Notes: generated by a model from the sequence alone, not told the origin. DNA of 64,000 bases from G965215055 sp965242685 (GCA_965242685.1 OZ251487.1:806001-870000); one strand, 5' to 3'. Shown: positions 18,608 through 27,696, counted from the stretch's first letter. Translations and numbers: made by a program.

Positions 18608-20725
18608 TTATGGTTGTAATTTTGAAAGGTCTGCAACGCGTGTGAACAAGGCGTTGATTTCCGTGAGTAAGGCGATACGGTTGGTCATCAATTTCTTATT
18701 TTTGTCCATCACCATCACCTCATCAAAAAATGTATCTACGGGCTGGCGCAAACCGGCAAGTCTGTGCAGGGCTTGTTTGTACTGGTGCCGTTGCAAGAGC
18801 TTTTCAACGTCGTCAGCAAGCACGCACAGGGAGGTGTACAGAGCAGTTTCCGCTGCTTCCCTGAACAGTTCTTTTTGTACTTGACCAATGTTATCACGCG
18901 CCGTTTTCTTAAGTATGTTGCGGATACGTTTGCTTGCGGCGGCCAAGTTTTTTGCCTCCGGCAATTTGCGAAAGCCGCATAGCGCGTCGATACGCGCGTT
19001 AATATATTTCGGTGACGTGGGGTGATTGGCCAATACCGATTCAATTACGTCGGGTGCAGCGCCCTGCTCGGCAAAATAGCCGCGTAGGCGTTCGGTGATG
19101 TAATGGAATAGATCATCCACCACCGCGTCTGCCCGTAATGATTCAGGGAAGAGAGAGGCGGCCCGTTGCAGGCTTGCATATAGATTGACGTCCAACCCTT
19201 TTTGAACGCCCAGATTCGGTAGCGAGTGCTCCGCTTCAATAAGAATACGCAACACTGCCAGAGACGCACGCCGCAGGCCATAAGGGTCTTTCAAACCGGT
19301 GGGTCTTTTCCCGCTCGCAAAAATTCCGATCAAGGTATCCAGGCGATCCGCCAGTGCCAGTGTTATCCCACAGGAAGTGACGGGAAGCGCGTCTCTTGCG
19401 TAACGCGGCAAGTATTGTTCTTCAATTGCGATTGCGACTTCTTCATCCATGTTATCATGCAAGGCCAGCTGACGTCCGATAATGCCTTGTAGGGTTGGAA
19501 ATTCGTTGACTATCTCCGTCGGCAGATCACACTTACTGAGTCTTGCCGCCTCTCGAACGTGTCTCTTTTGACACAAAGTTTGGCCAGACAAAAATTCGCA
19601 AAGCTTGATGAGTCGTTGAGTCTTGTCAAACAAACTGCCAAGCCGCTTTTCGAATACGATGTTTTTCAACGCCTCCAGCCTTGCCTGCAAGGGTTGACTT
19701 TTAGCGCACTGCCAAAAGAACACGGCGTCTTTGAAACGCGGCACGATGACTTTTTCATTTCCTCGTGTAACCGCCTCGGGAGCCGTGCTTTCTATATTGT
19801 TGATAACGATGAACCTGGCAAGCAACGCGACTGGATTTTTTTCATTAAACAGGGGAATGTATCTTTGATGATCCAGCATGGTAGTGATCAGGATTTCTTT
19901 CTGCACCTGTAAGAATTTTTCGTCGAATCTTCCCAACAAGGCATGCGGCCATTCCACTATTCCGGTAATTTCATTCATCAATCCTTTATCGAAAAAAGGT
20001 CGGCCTTTTACTTGTTCGGCAAGTGCGGTGGCTTGCTTGTATATAGCTTTTTGACGTTCACGGAAATCTGCCAGCACCTTGGCCTTTTTCAGTAATTTCT
20101 CGTACTCGGACGCTTCTTTCACGACGATGGGCCGCGGGGCGTGAAAACGGTGGCCGTACGTTACATTGCCGGCCTTCAGACCGAACAAGTTTGCCGTGAC
20201 CGTGTCACTTCCGAATATAAACAGTAACCAGCGAACCGGGCGGATGAACACCGCCGAAGTTTGATTCCAGCGCATACGCTTCGGAAGGGATAGATCATTG
20301 ATAGTGTTTTCCAACAGCTGCGGCAGCAGCTCAATGGTTTGCAAACCGGCGCACTGCTTGCGAAAGATCAGCCTTGGTTCATCTGCCTCCAGTATCAACC
20401 GGCCCACTTCCACACCGCACGACCGCGCAAAGCTTAGCGTTGCCTGAGCAGGGTTGCCTTGCCGATCAAAGGCGCCGGCTTTGGCAGGGCCTTTGCGTTC
20501 AATCAAGCGGTCTGGTTGGACAACGTCTAACTCTTTAATAAATACTGCCAACCTTCGCGGCGTACAAAGGTTTTTATACCCATCCTCGCCATCGGAGAAA
20601 GACAGCTTGGCCGCAGTTAATTGAGCACGAAATGCCTTGTTAAATTCATCGGACAGAGGCAACAACTGTTTTGCAGGCAGCTCTTCCGTACCCAACTCGA
20701 CCAATAAAGCCTTTCTGTCACGCAT
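18608..20725 (-). CDS. glyS: Glycyl-tRNA synthetase beta subunit
   Basis: 705 residues, close to the usual ~690. The N-terminus (LLVELGTEELPAKQL) and internal MRWNQTSAVFIRPVRWLLF are characteristic. Together with GlyQ it forms the alpha2beta2 bacterial glycyl-tRNA synthetase. The ATG at 20725 lies six bases after the glyQ stop, so the pair is one transcript. Confidence 0.96.
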   Translation of the reverse strand: MRDRKALLVELGTEELPAKQLLPLSDEFNKAFRAQLTAAKLSFSDGEDGYKNLCTPRRLAVFIKELDVVQPDRLIERKGPAKAGAFDRQGNPAQATLSFARSCGVEVGRLILEADEPRLIFRKQCAGLQTIELLPQLLENTINDLSLPKRMRWNQTSAVFIRPVRWLLFIFGSDTVTANLFGLKAGNVTYGHRFHAPRPIVVKEASEYEKLLKKAKVLADFRERQKAIYKQATALAEQVKGRPFFDKGLMNEITGIVEWPHALLGRFDEKFLQVQKEILITTMLDHQRYIPLFNEKNPVALLARFIVINNIESTAPEAVTRGNEKVIVPRFKDAVFFWQCAKSQPLQARLEALKNIVFEKRLGSLFDKTQRLIKLCEFLSGQTLCQKRHVREAARLSKCDLPTEIVNEFPTLQGIIGRQLALHDNMDEEVAIAIEEQYLPRYARDALPVTSCGITLALADRLDTLIGIFASGKRPTGLKDPYGLRRASLAVLRILIEAEHSLPNLGVQKGLDVNLYASLQRAASLFPESLRADAVVDDLFHYITERLRGYFAEQGAAPDVIESVLANHPTSPKYINARIDALCGFRKLPEAKNLAAASKRIRNILKKTARDNIGQVQKELFREAAETALYTSLCVLADDVEKLLQRHQYKQALHRLAGLRQPVDTFFDEVMVMDKNKKLMTNRIALLTEINALFTRVADLSKLQP

Positions 20726-20731
20726 GGATGA

Positions 20732-21631
20732 TTATTTGTCGATCAGTGGGAAACCCATTCTTTCACGATTCTTGTAATAGCTCTTAGCGATGGCCTGTGC
20801 CAGCTTCCGAATGCGTAGAATGTATTGTTGACGCTGCGTTACCGAAATTACCTGGCGTGCATCTAAAAGGTTGAAGGCGTGTGAGCACTTAAGAACGTGG
20901 TCATACGCCGCGACGGGTAACTCTAGCTCAATCAGGTTCCGACATTCTTTTTCATGGGCTTCAAATGCCGAAATCAAAACGCTCGTGTCTGCATATTTGA
21001 AATTGAACGCCGATTGCTCCACCTCGGTTTGGTGATGAATGTCACCATAACGAACAACATGACGATATCTTTTTGTCCACACCAAATCATATACGTTCGG
21101 TATGTCTTGCAGGTACATTGCAATGCGTTCCAAGCCGTAAGTAATTTCAGCACTTACCGGACTACAGTCCAAACCGCCCACCTGCTGAAAATAGGTAAAT
21201 TGTGAAATTTCCATGCCGTTCAGCCACACTTCCCAACCCAGTCCCCATGCGCCCAGGGTCGGAGATTCCCAATCGTCTTCAATGAAGCGTATGTCGTGGA
21301 CAAGCGGGTCGATACCCAGTCTGCCGAGTGACTCCAGATAGAGTTGCTGAACGTTATCGGGCGACGGTTTCAGAATTACCTGGAACTGGAAATAACGTTG
21401 CAGGCGATTCGGGTTGTCGCCATAGCGCCCATCCGCAGGACGGCGACAGGGTTGAGGGTAAGCAGCTCGCCAGGGTTCAGGCCCGACAGCGCGCAAAAAC
21501 GTGCTTGGGTGAAAGGTTGCGGCACCCATCTCAATATCATAGGGCTGTTCAATTGTACAGCCCTTTGCCACCCAGAACCGCTCCAGCTTGAGTATGATAT
21601 CCTGCAACGAAATGAATGTAGAAATCGGCAT
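20732..21631 (-). CDS. glyQ: Glycyl-tRNA synthetase alpha subunit
   Basis: About 299 residues from ATG 21631 (MPISTFISLQD); a longer in-frame GTG start adds 21 residues that do not fit the family. Catalytic class II synthetase subunit with EQPYDIEMGAATFHPSTFLRA and CRRPADGRYGDNPNRLQ. First gene of glyQ-glyS-gmhB-plsC, divergent from glnA. Confidence 0.96.
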   Translation of the reverse strand: MPISTFISLQDIILKLERFWVAKGCTIEQPYDIEMGAATFHPSTFLRAVGPEPWRAAYPQPCRRPADGRYGDNPNRLQRYFQFQVILKPSPDNVQQLYLESLGRLGIDPLVHDIRFIEDDWESPTLGAWGLGWEVWLNGMEISQFTYFQQVGGLDCSPVSAEITYGLERIAMYLQDIPNVYDLVWTKRYRHVVRYGDIHHQTEVEQSAFNFKYADTSVLISAFEAHEKECRNLIELELPVAAYDHVLKCSHAFNLLDARQVISVTQRQQYILRIRKLAQAIAKSYYKNRERMGFPLIDK

Positions 21632-21719
21632 CTTGGTAGTAACGTGTAGTACAGCGAGAGTATAATAGCCATGCGTTCGACATCCGACCAGCACAGGCGG
21701 AAAAGCACGTTTTACATTT

Positions 21720-21929
21720 TAGTGCCTGAAGACTCTGCAACTGTGTAAAGAATCGCTATAATGCTCTACATATAATAGATAAAGCTGCGTATAATACTGA
21801 ACTTGACCCTAATTTTAAGGTGTATTCAGGCGTAGCGGTACGTTATTATGCTTTATTTCATTATACACCTATGCGATCCGTGTAGACGCAAGCACAAAAA
21901 TAATTTTTGAGTCGAAGCAAGGAGTAACC
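21720..21929 (+). promoter_or_regulatory. Promoter/leader region of glnA
   Basis: An AT-rich region between divergent glyQ and glnA. Three TATAAT hexamers occur on the plus strand at 21757, 21771 and 21790, any of which could be a -10 element; upstream -35 matches are weak. A 7-base inverted repeat (AGGTGTA ... TACACCT) spans about 21819-21869. I found no clear sigma-54 -24/-12 pair. A strong ribosome-binding site (AAGGAG) precedes ATG 21930. Confidence 0.4.
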
Positions 21930-23339
21930 ATGTCTGTGAGTGATGTAATTAAGATGATGAATGACAACGAAGCCAAATTCGTTGATTTTCGGTTTACCGA
22001 TACCCGCGGCAAAGAGCAACACGTTTCAGTGCCCGCCTCCATAGTGACGGATGAAACCTTTGAAACGGGAAAGATGTTTGACGGTTCATCCATTGCGGGT
22101 TGGAAGGGAATCAGCGAGTCCGACATGGTTTTGATGCCAGACCCGAGCACCGCGGTGATGGACCCCTTTTACGACGATGCCACCCTGGTACTACGATGCG
22201 ATATCCTTGAGCCTGCCACCATGGAGGGCTACAGCCGTGACCCGCGTTCGGTTGCCAAGCGTGCCGAGGCATACTTGCGCTCAACGGGGGTCGGTGACGA
22301 AGCGTACTTCGGCCCCGAGCCCGAATTCTTCGTATTTGACGACGTCAAATGGGGAAATGAAATGGCGGGCGCGTTTTATCGAACGGACTCCGACGAATCG
22401 GCATGGAACTCTTCAAAAACATTTGAGGACGGTAACATCGGGCATCGTCCGGGGGTGAAAGGCGGTTATTTTCCGGTGCCTCCGGTCGATTCATTACAGA
22501 ACGTGCGTTCAGCGATGTGCCAGGTACTTGAAGAAATGGGAATCATAACGGAAGTGCACCACCATGAAGTTGGTACTGCCGGGCAATGTGAGATTGGCAC
22601 ACAATTCAACTCATTGACAGTGCGCGCCGACTGGAATCAGATTTTGAAGTATGTAGTACACAACGTCGCCCACAACTTCGGCAAGACGGCGACGTTCATG
22701 CCGAAGCCGATCGTCGGCGACAACGGCAACGGTATGCACGTGCATCAATCCCTGTTCAAGGACGGTGAAAACCTTTTTGCCGGAAATCTGTACGGCAATC
22801 TCTCGCAAACCGCAATGTATTATATCGGCGGCATCATCAAGCACGCGCGCGTGATCAACGCCTTTTCAAATGCCTCCACGAACAGCTATAAGCGGCTCGT
22901 TCCCGGCTTTGAAGCCCCCGTGCTGCTGGCCTATTCGGCCCGTAATCGTTCGGCTGCAATCCGCATCCCACACGAAGCAAGCGCCAAGGCAAGGCGCGTA
23001 GAAGTACGTTTTGGAGACCCCTCCGGTAACCCGTATTTCACCTTTGCGGCGATGCTCATGGCGGGGCTTGACGGCATTCAAAATCAAATCGATCCGGGTG
23101 CTCCCATTGACAAAGACCTGTATGACCTACCCCCGGAAGAGGAAAAGCAGGTTCCCACGGTGTGTCACTCACTAGACCAGGCACTTGAAGCCCTGGACAA
23201 AGATCGCGACTTTCTGAAAGCCGGGGGCGTATTCTCCGACGACTGCATAGACGGCTACATAGAACTAAAGATGGAAGAGGTTACCGCCTTGCGGCAGGCT
23301 ACCCACCCCGTTGAATTCGATATGTACTACAGCTGCTAG
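21930..23339 (+). CDS. glnA: Glutamine synthetase type I
   Basis: 469 residues, standard length. Forms glutamine from glutamate, ammonia and ATP. Shows DGSSIAGWKGI, FGPEPEFFVF, the NGNGMHVHQSL ATP/metal region, and RNRSAAIRIP. The adenylylation tyrosine lies in DKDLYDLPPEE near residue 398, so activity is probably controlled by GlnE. No glnK or ntrBC follows; two hairpins and the ankyrin gene come next. Confidence 0.97.
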   Translation: MSVSDVIKMMNDNEAKFVDFRFTDTRGKEQHVSVPASIVTDETFETGKMFDGSSIAGWKGISESDMVLMPDPSTAVMDPFYDDATLVLRCDILEPATMEGYSRDPRSVAKRAEAYLRSTGVGDEAYFGPEPEFFVFDDVKWGNEMAGAFYRTDSDESAWNSSKTFEDGNIGHRPGVKGGYFPVPPVDSLQNVRSAMCQVLEEMGIITEVHHHEVGTAGQCEIGTQFNSLTVRADWNQILKYVVHNVAHNFGKTATFMPKPIVGDNGNGMHVHQSLFKDGENLFAGNLYGNLSQTAMYYIGGIIKHARVINAFSNASTNSYKRLVPGFEAPVLLAYSARNRSAAIRIPHEASAKARRVEVRFGDPSGNPYFTFAAMLMAGLDGIQNQIDPGAPIDKDLYDLPPEEEKQVPTVCHSLDQALEALDKDRDFLKAGGVFSDDCIDGYIELKMEEVTALRQATHPVEFDMYYSC

Positions 23340-23340
23340 A

Positions 23341-23401
23341 GCAAAAACGCTTTTGCGCTCCATCGCAAGATGCCTCAACCCCTCTCAAGCATCTTGTGAT
23401 G
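23341..23401 (+). terminator. Two hairpins after glnA, possible terminator
   Basis: The first is GCAAAA-ACGC-TTTTGC at 23341-23356. The second has a 13-bp stem (CATCGCAAGATGC, 23361-23373, with its complement at 23389-23401, one G-T wobble) and a 15-base loop. No long T-run follows on either strand, so a rho-independent role is not certain. The hairpins lie between convergent glnA and the ankyrin gene. Confidence 0.5.
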
Positions 23402-23414
23402 TGAGCGTACCTCA

Positions 23415-24119
23415 CTAAGGCTTGCAAGAAGTTAAGTGTGTTTCACCAGCCGCTTGTAAGACCTTGATGGTCTCCTCGAAAGGTGCCACCGAACCTTCGG
23501 TGCGCTCCATGCTCATTCGGGCATGGTCTACCGGGCTGCCCCCATCACTGTCTTTCGCATTGACGCGGGCGCCGGCCTTCAGCAGCACACGGACGACCTC
23601 GACTTGGCCACCAAACGCCGCGAAATGCAGGGGCGTAAACCCATCCTTGGTTCGTGCATTGACGAGGGCGCCGGCCTCCAGCAACACACGGACGGCCTTG
23701 ACGTCGTGCCCCCCCCCCCCCCCCCCCGCCGCGCGATGCAGGGGCGTGTTCCCTTCCTTGGTTCGTGCATTGACGTCGGCACCAGCTTTCAGCAGTGCAC
23801 GGACAAACTCGACGTGGCCAGTCACCGCCGCGAAATGTAGGGGCGTGAACCCATCCTTGGTTCGTGCATTGACGAGGGCGCCGGCCTTCAGCAGTGTACG
23901 GACGGCCTCGACTTGGCCCTGCAACGCCGCGAAATGCAGAGGTGTGTAATCTCCCTTCCCGTCTCGTGCATTGACTTGCGCCCCTTGATTTAACAAGGTA
24001 CGGATCTGGGCAACGTCTCCTGCCTTCGCCGCCTCGTGCAACGGCCCGGCGATTGCCGGTAGGCACGTCAGGCACAGTACAAGTGGTATAAAAAGAGTGA
24101 TCAGCTTTCTCTTGTTCAT
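23415..24119 (-). CDS. Exported ankyrin-repeat protein with poly-G contingency tract
   Basis: From ATG 24119, preceded by AAAGGA, the protein has a clear signal peptide (MNKRKLITLFIPLVLC, cleavage likely after AIA) and about six ankyrin repeats of TPLHFAA...VRxLLxAGAxVNAR type, ending near residue 234. It is therefore likely periplasmic or secreted and acts through protein binding. The fourth repeat holds a run of six glycines encoded by 19 consecutive G (C19 on the plus strand). The frame is open as assembled (ON); any change not a multiple of three would truncate the protein. Repeats are highly alike at DNA level. Downstream of the dihydroorotate dehydrogenase gene on the same strand. Confidence 0.85.
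   Translation of the reverse strand: MNKRKLITLFIPLVLCLTCLPAIAGPLHEAAKAGDVAQIRTLLNQGAQVNARDGKGDYTPLHFAALQGQVEAVRTLLKAGALVNARTKDGFTPLHFAAVTGHVEFVRALLKAGADVNARTKEGNTPLHRAAGGGGGGHDVKAVRVLLEAGALVNARTKDGFTPLHFAAFGGQVEVVRVLLKAGARVNAKDSDGGSPVDHARMSMERTEGSVAPFEETIKVLQAAGETHLTSCKP
23709..23727 (-). repeat. Poly-G tract (19 bp) inside the ankyrin gene
   Basis: Nineteen consecutive C on the plus strand, G on the coding strand, giving six glycines plus the first base of an alanine codon. Compared with its sister repeats, the ankyrin loop here is about four residues longer, so the tract lengthens a loop as well as providing a slippage site. Confidence 0.9.
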
Positions 24120-24130
24120 CTTGTGTCCTT

Positions 24131-25063
24131 TTAGTAGGTGATTAAACTTCCCACGATGTCGTGTACGCACCGGTGGTGGTGTTTGTTAAGGTAATCAAGG
24201 ATTCCTTGATTGATTTGCTTGCAGCAGAGCGGGTCGTAGAAAAGGCCGGTGCCGATGCCGACGGCGGTTGCACCGGTTATAAGGAATTCTATTGCGTCCG
24301 TGGCGTTGAGGATGCCTCCTTGACCGATGATGGGAACGTTGTGCGGTTTGCATACTTGATAGACTTCATGGACTTTGAGTAGTGCTATGGGTTTGATGGC
24401 GGCACCCGACAGCCCTCCCCGGTTGTTGTGTAAAACCGGGCGTTTGGTCTCAACGTCAACCGCCATCCCCGCCACTGTATTGATGACGGCGAAGGCATCG
24501 CTGCCGGCTTCAAGGCAAAGCTTGGCGTTGAGTGCGGTGTCGGCCTGGTTCGGGGACAGTTTTGTAATCAGCGGCTTTTTGGTCACGGCGCGACATGCTT
24601 CCACCACCCGGGCAGACGCTTGTGGATCATTGCCAAATTCCACGCCTCCCTGTTTTATGTTGGGGCAGGATATGTTGATCTCTATGGCGTCAATGGGGGA
24701 ATCTTCAAATGCACGCGTAACTTTCACGTATTCCTCTATCGTGGAGCCTGACACGTTGGCAATAAAGCGGGTTTCGGAAAAGTCCAGTTCGGGCAAGATG
24801 TGGTTGACGACGTAGTCTACCCCGGGATTTTGTAAGCCGATTGCATTCAGTACGCCGTCGGATGTTTCCGCAAGGCGGTGCGTGGCATTGCCCAGACGCG
24901 GTTTCAGTGTTGTCCCTTTCAGGCAAACCGCACCCGCGTCTCGATTGGAGAAGCCTTCAACGCGCGTGTACTCTTCTCCGAAACCAGCGCATCCGGAGAG
25001 CAAAACCAGCGGAGAGGAAAATTTCAAACCACAGAAATCAAGCTCAAGTTTGTTGTCGTTCAC
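24131..25063 (-). CDS. pyrD: Dihydroorotate dehydrogenase, class 1B-like
   Basis: 310 residues. FMN-binding TIM barrel with NPGVDYVVN, the catalytic-cysteine region EINISCPNIKQGG, the lysine in LITKLSPN, GGLSGAAIKPIAL and IIGQGGILNATDA. Cysteine rather than serine as base marks class 1, and the length and sequence fit class 1B, which normally pairs with an iron-sulfur PyrK subunit; none is in this window. Most gammaproteobacteria use the membrane class 2 enzyme. Start is GTG 25063. Lies 34 bases after gpsA. Confidence 0.85.
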   Translation of the reverse strand: MNDNKLELDFCGLKFSSPLVLLSGCAGFGEEYTRVEGFSNRDAGAVCLKGTTLKPRLGNATHRLAETSDGVLNAIGLQNPGVDYVVNHILPELDFSETRFIANVSGSTIEEYVKVTRAFEDSPIDAIEINISCPNIKQGGVEFGNDPQASARVVEACRAVTKKPLITKLSPNQADTALNAKLCLEAGSDAFAVINTVAGMAVDVETKRPVLHNNRGGLSGAAIKPIALLKVHEVYQVCKPHNVPIIGQGGILNATDAIEFLITGATAVGIGTGLFYDPLCCKQINQGILDYLNKHHHRCVHDIVGSLITY

Positions 25064-25097
25064 GCTGAAAACCCTGCTGCCTTGAACGATGAGGGGT

Positions 25098-26093
25098 TCA
25101 AAGAAATTCTTCTTTCATCTTGCGACCAAGCAGCTCGGCAACGGCTGTTTTTACTGGTGTCCCCTCGTTCAGAATACGATAAACCTGTTCGCATATCGGC
25201 ATTTCAACCCGGTGTCGTCCCGCTATTTCGTGTACTGCTTGCACCGCATGAAACCCTTCAACCGTTTGCCCCAGCTCATTCATGTACTGTTGTGCGGTTT
25301 TCCCTTGAGACAATGCCAGTCCCAGCATACGATTTCTGGATTGATCGTCCGTACACGTCAGCACTACGTCGCCTACGCCCGCCAAACCCATCAGTGTTTG
25401 GGGTTGTGCCCGCAAAACTTGTGCCAGCCGCATCATTTCTGCAAGCCCTCTGGTAATCAGTGCGGCGCGCGCATTTGCACCGAAACCCAGACCATCCGCA
25501 ATTCCTGCGGCAATGGCCAATACGTTTTTTATGGTACCCCCCAACTCTACGCCGACCACATCGTCACTGATGTAGACACGAAAGTTATCACTGTGAAAAT
25601 AGCCCGCCAGTTCTTTTGCATAGGCGATATTTTGTGACGCCAACGTGACGGCGGTGGGCAAGTTATCGGCAACTTCCTTGGCAAAAGACGGGCCTGATAA
25701 TACTGCGGTCTGAATCTTGTCTCCCAGAACCTCGGCGACAACCTGGTGCATCATCAGCCCGCTGACCTTCTCAATCCCCTTGGTAGCCCAAATGAACCTT
25801 GATGGAGTATCCTGTTGCGCCAGCCGTTCACACACTTGGCGCATGGCGTAGCTCGGCACCACCAGCAAAGCAAAGTCGGCCTTGTTTATCGCCGCGGCCA
25901 GGTCTTGCTCTACAGACAACGATTTTGGAAACGAGAGACCAGAGAGATAACGAGAATTACACCGTTCGGCATGAAGCGAGGCAATCAATTCGGAATCATG
26001 GTCCCAGGCCTTGACCCGATGCCCGTTGCGTGCCAATTGAATGGCAAGTGCCGTACCCCATGACCCTGCTCCCAATACTGCGGCGGTAGCCAT
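25098..26093 (-). CDS. gpsA: Glycerol-3-phosphate dehydrogenase [NAD(P)+]
   Basis: 331 residues. N-terminal nucleotide-binding motif AAVLGAGSWGTALA, then WATKGIE, LSGPSFAKEVA, the catalytic lysine in ELGGTIKNVLAIAAG and GLAGVGDVVLTCT. Makes sn-glycerol 3-phosphate for phospholipids. Follows secB by three bases in the conserved yibN-grxC-secB-gpsA order. Confidence 0.96.
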   Translation of the reverse strand: MATAAVLGAGSWGTALAIQLARNGHRVKAWDHDSELIASLHAERCNSRYLSGLSFPKSLSVEQDLAAAINKADFALLVVPSYAMRQVCERLAQQDTPSRFIWATKGIEKVSGLMMHQVVAEVLGDKIQTAVLSGPSFAKEVADNLPTAVTLASQNIAYAKELAGYFHSDNFRVYISDDVVGVELGGTIKNVLAIAAGIADGLGFGANARAALITRGLAEMMRLAQVLRAQPQTLMGLAGVGDVVLTCTDDQSRNRMLGLALSQGKTAQQYMNELGQTVEGFHAVQAVHEIAGRHRVEMPICEQVYRILNEGTPVKTAVAELLGRKMKEEFL

Positions 26094-26096
26094 TTA

Positions 26097-26561
26097 CTAG
26101 TGTTTGACTAGATTTGAGCCGGTGCCTTGTTCTTGTAACGTTTGCAGGTGTTGCTGATACAGGGCCTCGAAATCGACAGGGTTGAGAAGTAGCTGCGGAA
26201 ACCCGCTCTTTGCGATCAATTCCGCTACGGATTCGCGGGCAAAGGGAAACAGGATATTTGGGCAATGACTGCCTAATAATTGGCTGTTCCGTTCTTCCTT
26301 GAAATTCTGGATAGTGAAGATCCCCGCCTGTTTGACCTCAACCAGAAAAACCTTAGTTTCTTTCTGAGATGCGGTCACCGTCACCGTTATACAAACTTCA
26401 AAAACGTGTTCATCCAACTGAGTATTTTCAGCGTGGATGCGAACGTCCATCTTTGGATTCCATTTTTGTGTAAATATCTTTGGTGAATTCGGTGCTTCAA
26501 AAGATACGTCTTTTATGTAGATTTTCTGAATCTCGAATTTTTGAGATATTTTTTCAACCAC
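26097..26561 (-). CDS. secB: Protein-export chaperone SecB
   Basis: 154 residues, usual size. Shows FEIQKIYIKDVSFEAPNSP and the C-terminal half CPNILFPFARESVAELIAKSGFPQLLLNPVDFEALY. Holds precursor proteins unfolded and delivers them to SecA. Confidence 0.96.
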   Translation of the reverse strand: MVEKISQKFEIQKIYIKDVSFEAPNSPKIFTQKWNPKMDVRIHAENTQLDEHVFEVCITVTVTASQKETKVFLVEVKQAGIFTIQNFKEERNSQLLGSHCPNILFPFARESVAELIAKSGFPQLLLNPVDFEALYQQHLQTLQEQGTGSNLVKH

Positions 26562-26608
26562 GGTAATAAATGCTCACCATGTTCTTTGGCTATTGGGCGC
26601 GGCGTTTT

Positions 26609-26869
26609 TCAAGCTGACAATAATTCGTCCAGTTTGTTCTCGCGGTTGAGTTCCGCAAGGTCGTCAAACCCTCCAACGTGCACGTCGCCGATGAAAATTT
26701 GCGGCACGGTTTGACGTTTTGTGCGCGCGATCATTTCTTCACGCAGGGAAACATCGTTGTCAACGTTGATTTCTGTATAGGTAACACCCTTGCTGTCCAA
26801 CAGACGTTTTGCGGCGTTGCAGTACGCGCAACGGTTACCGGAATAAATAGTTACGTCCAGTTTACTCAT
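26609..26869 (-). CDS. grxC: Glutaredoxin 3
   Basis: 86 residues with the active site CAYC in place of the common CPYC, then the glutathione-binding TVPQIFIGDVHVGGFDDL. Reduces disulfides and glutathione adducts. Start codon overlaps the rhodanese stop by four bases. Confidence 0.94.
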   Translation of the reverse strand: MSKLDVTIYSGNRCAYCNAAKRLLDSKGVTYTEINVDNDVSLREEMIARTKRQTVPQIFIGDVHVGGFDDLAELNRENKLDELLSA

Positions 26870-27291
26870 TTTTTGGTTATCGGTAGTTGATCGTTGACCC
26901 AGGCATTCATTCCGCCTTTAAGGTTGTATACGTTAGTGTAATTGTTTTTCAATAATAACTTGCACGCCCCTGACGAGCGGTTGCCCATCTTGCAAAATAC
27001 CAGTATGGGTTTGTCTTTATCCTTAGTCAAACTACCCGCCTTTTGTGATAGTGCACCGACCGCCACGTGCTTTGCATTGATAATGCTTCCCTGGCTACGC
27101 TCATTTGCTTCGCGCACGTCCAGCACCAGAGCGTCTTTTCTATTGATAAGCGTTACGGCTTCCGTGGGAGTGATTACTTTATAGCCTTGTGTAAAGCGAC
27201 GTAATTCAGTAACGGCAATCAAAGTAACAACCGCAAACAGGGCAATAAATAAAAGATAGTTTCTGACGGCAAAATCGAGGAATTCTTCCAT
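26866..27291 (-). CDS. Membrane-anchored rhodanese-like protein (YibN type)
   Basis: 141 residues. An N-terminal transmembrane helix (about 11-27) is followed by a rhodanese domain with DALVLDVREANER and the active-site loop CKMGNRS. Moves or binds persulfide sulfur in the cytoplasm at the membrane. It lies directly downstream of the sulfide-type ArsR regulator and upstream of grxC. The pairing recalls sulfide-sensing operons, though this rhodanese also belongs to the normal secB neighbourhood. Confidence 0.88.
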   Translation of the reverse strand: MEEFLDFAVRNYLLFIALFAVVTLIAVTELRRFTQGYKVITPTEAVTLINRKDALVLDVREANERSQGSIINAKHVAVGALSQKAGSLTKDKDKPILVFCKMGNRSSGACKLLLKNNYTNVYNLKGGMNAWVNDQLPITKK

Positions 27292-27369
27292 TTAATCGTC
27301 GTTGTAAATCAGTGATAGAGTTATATGGTCTGGCACGGATTATATGCCGAAAAGGAGCAAGGCGATCGA

Positions 27370-27696
27370 TCAAGTATTATGAGTGGAGCAGAAGACTTGT
27401 TGCATCATCTTTATGAGTTGCAGGGTACGGTCGTCTCCGATACGGTAATACACTCGATTGGCGTCTTTACGAGAGGCAAGAATGCCCCGTTCACGCAATA
27501 TGGCCAAATGTTGAGAAATGTTACTTTGCGAAGTTCCTACCGTACCGACTATATCCTGCACGCTGATCTCGCGCTCACCCAGAACGCACAGAATCCTCAG
27601 CCGTAATGGATGAGACATGGCTTTCAATGACCTGGAAGCCCGTTCGATATCCTTTGCTCGGTCAATAAGCTCTTCCGTGCCTATTTCCATTGCCAT
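27370..27696 (-). CDS. ArsR-family regulator, SqrR/BigR/YgaV (persulfide-sensing) type
   Basis: About 108 residues from ATG 27696. Winged-helix DNA-binding region TSQSNISQHLAILRERGIL. Two cysteines, C37 (RILCVLG) and C103 (QVFCS), lie 66 residues apart, the same spacing as the sensing pair C41/C107 of SqrR and matching positions in YgaV and BigR. No metal-binding CxC of arsenic or zinc sensors is seen. It is likely a repressor released by reactive sulfur species, controlling itself and perhaps the rhodanese-grxC operon. Confidence 0.82.
   Translation of the reverse strand: MAMEIGTEELIDRAKDIERASRSLKAMSHPLRLRILCVLGEREISVQDIVGTVGTSQSNISQHLAILRERGILASRKDANRVYYRIGDDRTLQLIKMMQQVFCSTHNT

Noticed and set aside
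21700..21929. Sigma-54/NtrC-type promoter for glnA
   Set aside because: No convincing GG-N10-GC spacing was found; only sigma-70-like hexamers were seen.
23422..23949. Plus-strand frame across the ankyrin gene with repeated APAFSS-type units
   Set aside because: Mirror of the ankyrin repeats; no ribosome site and the minus-strand gene explains the periodicity.
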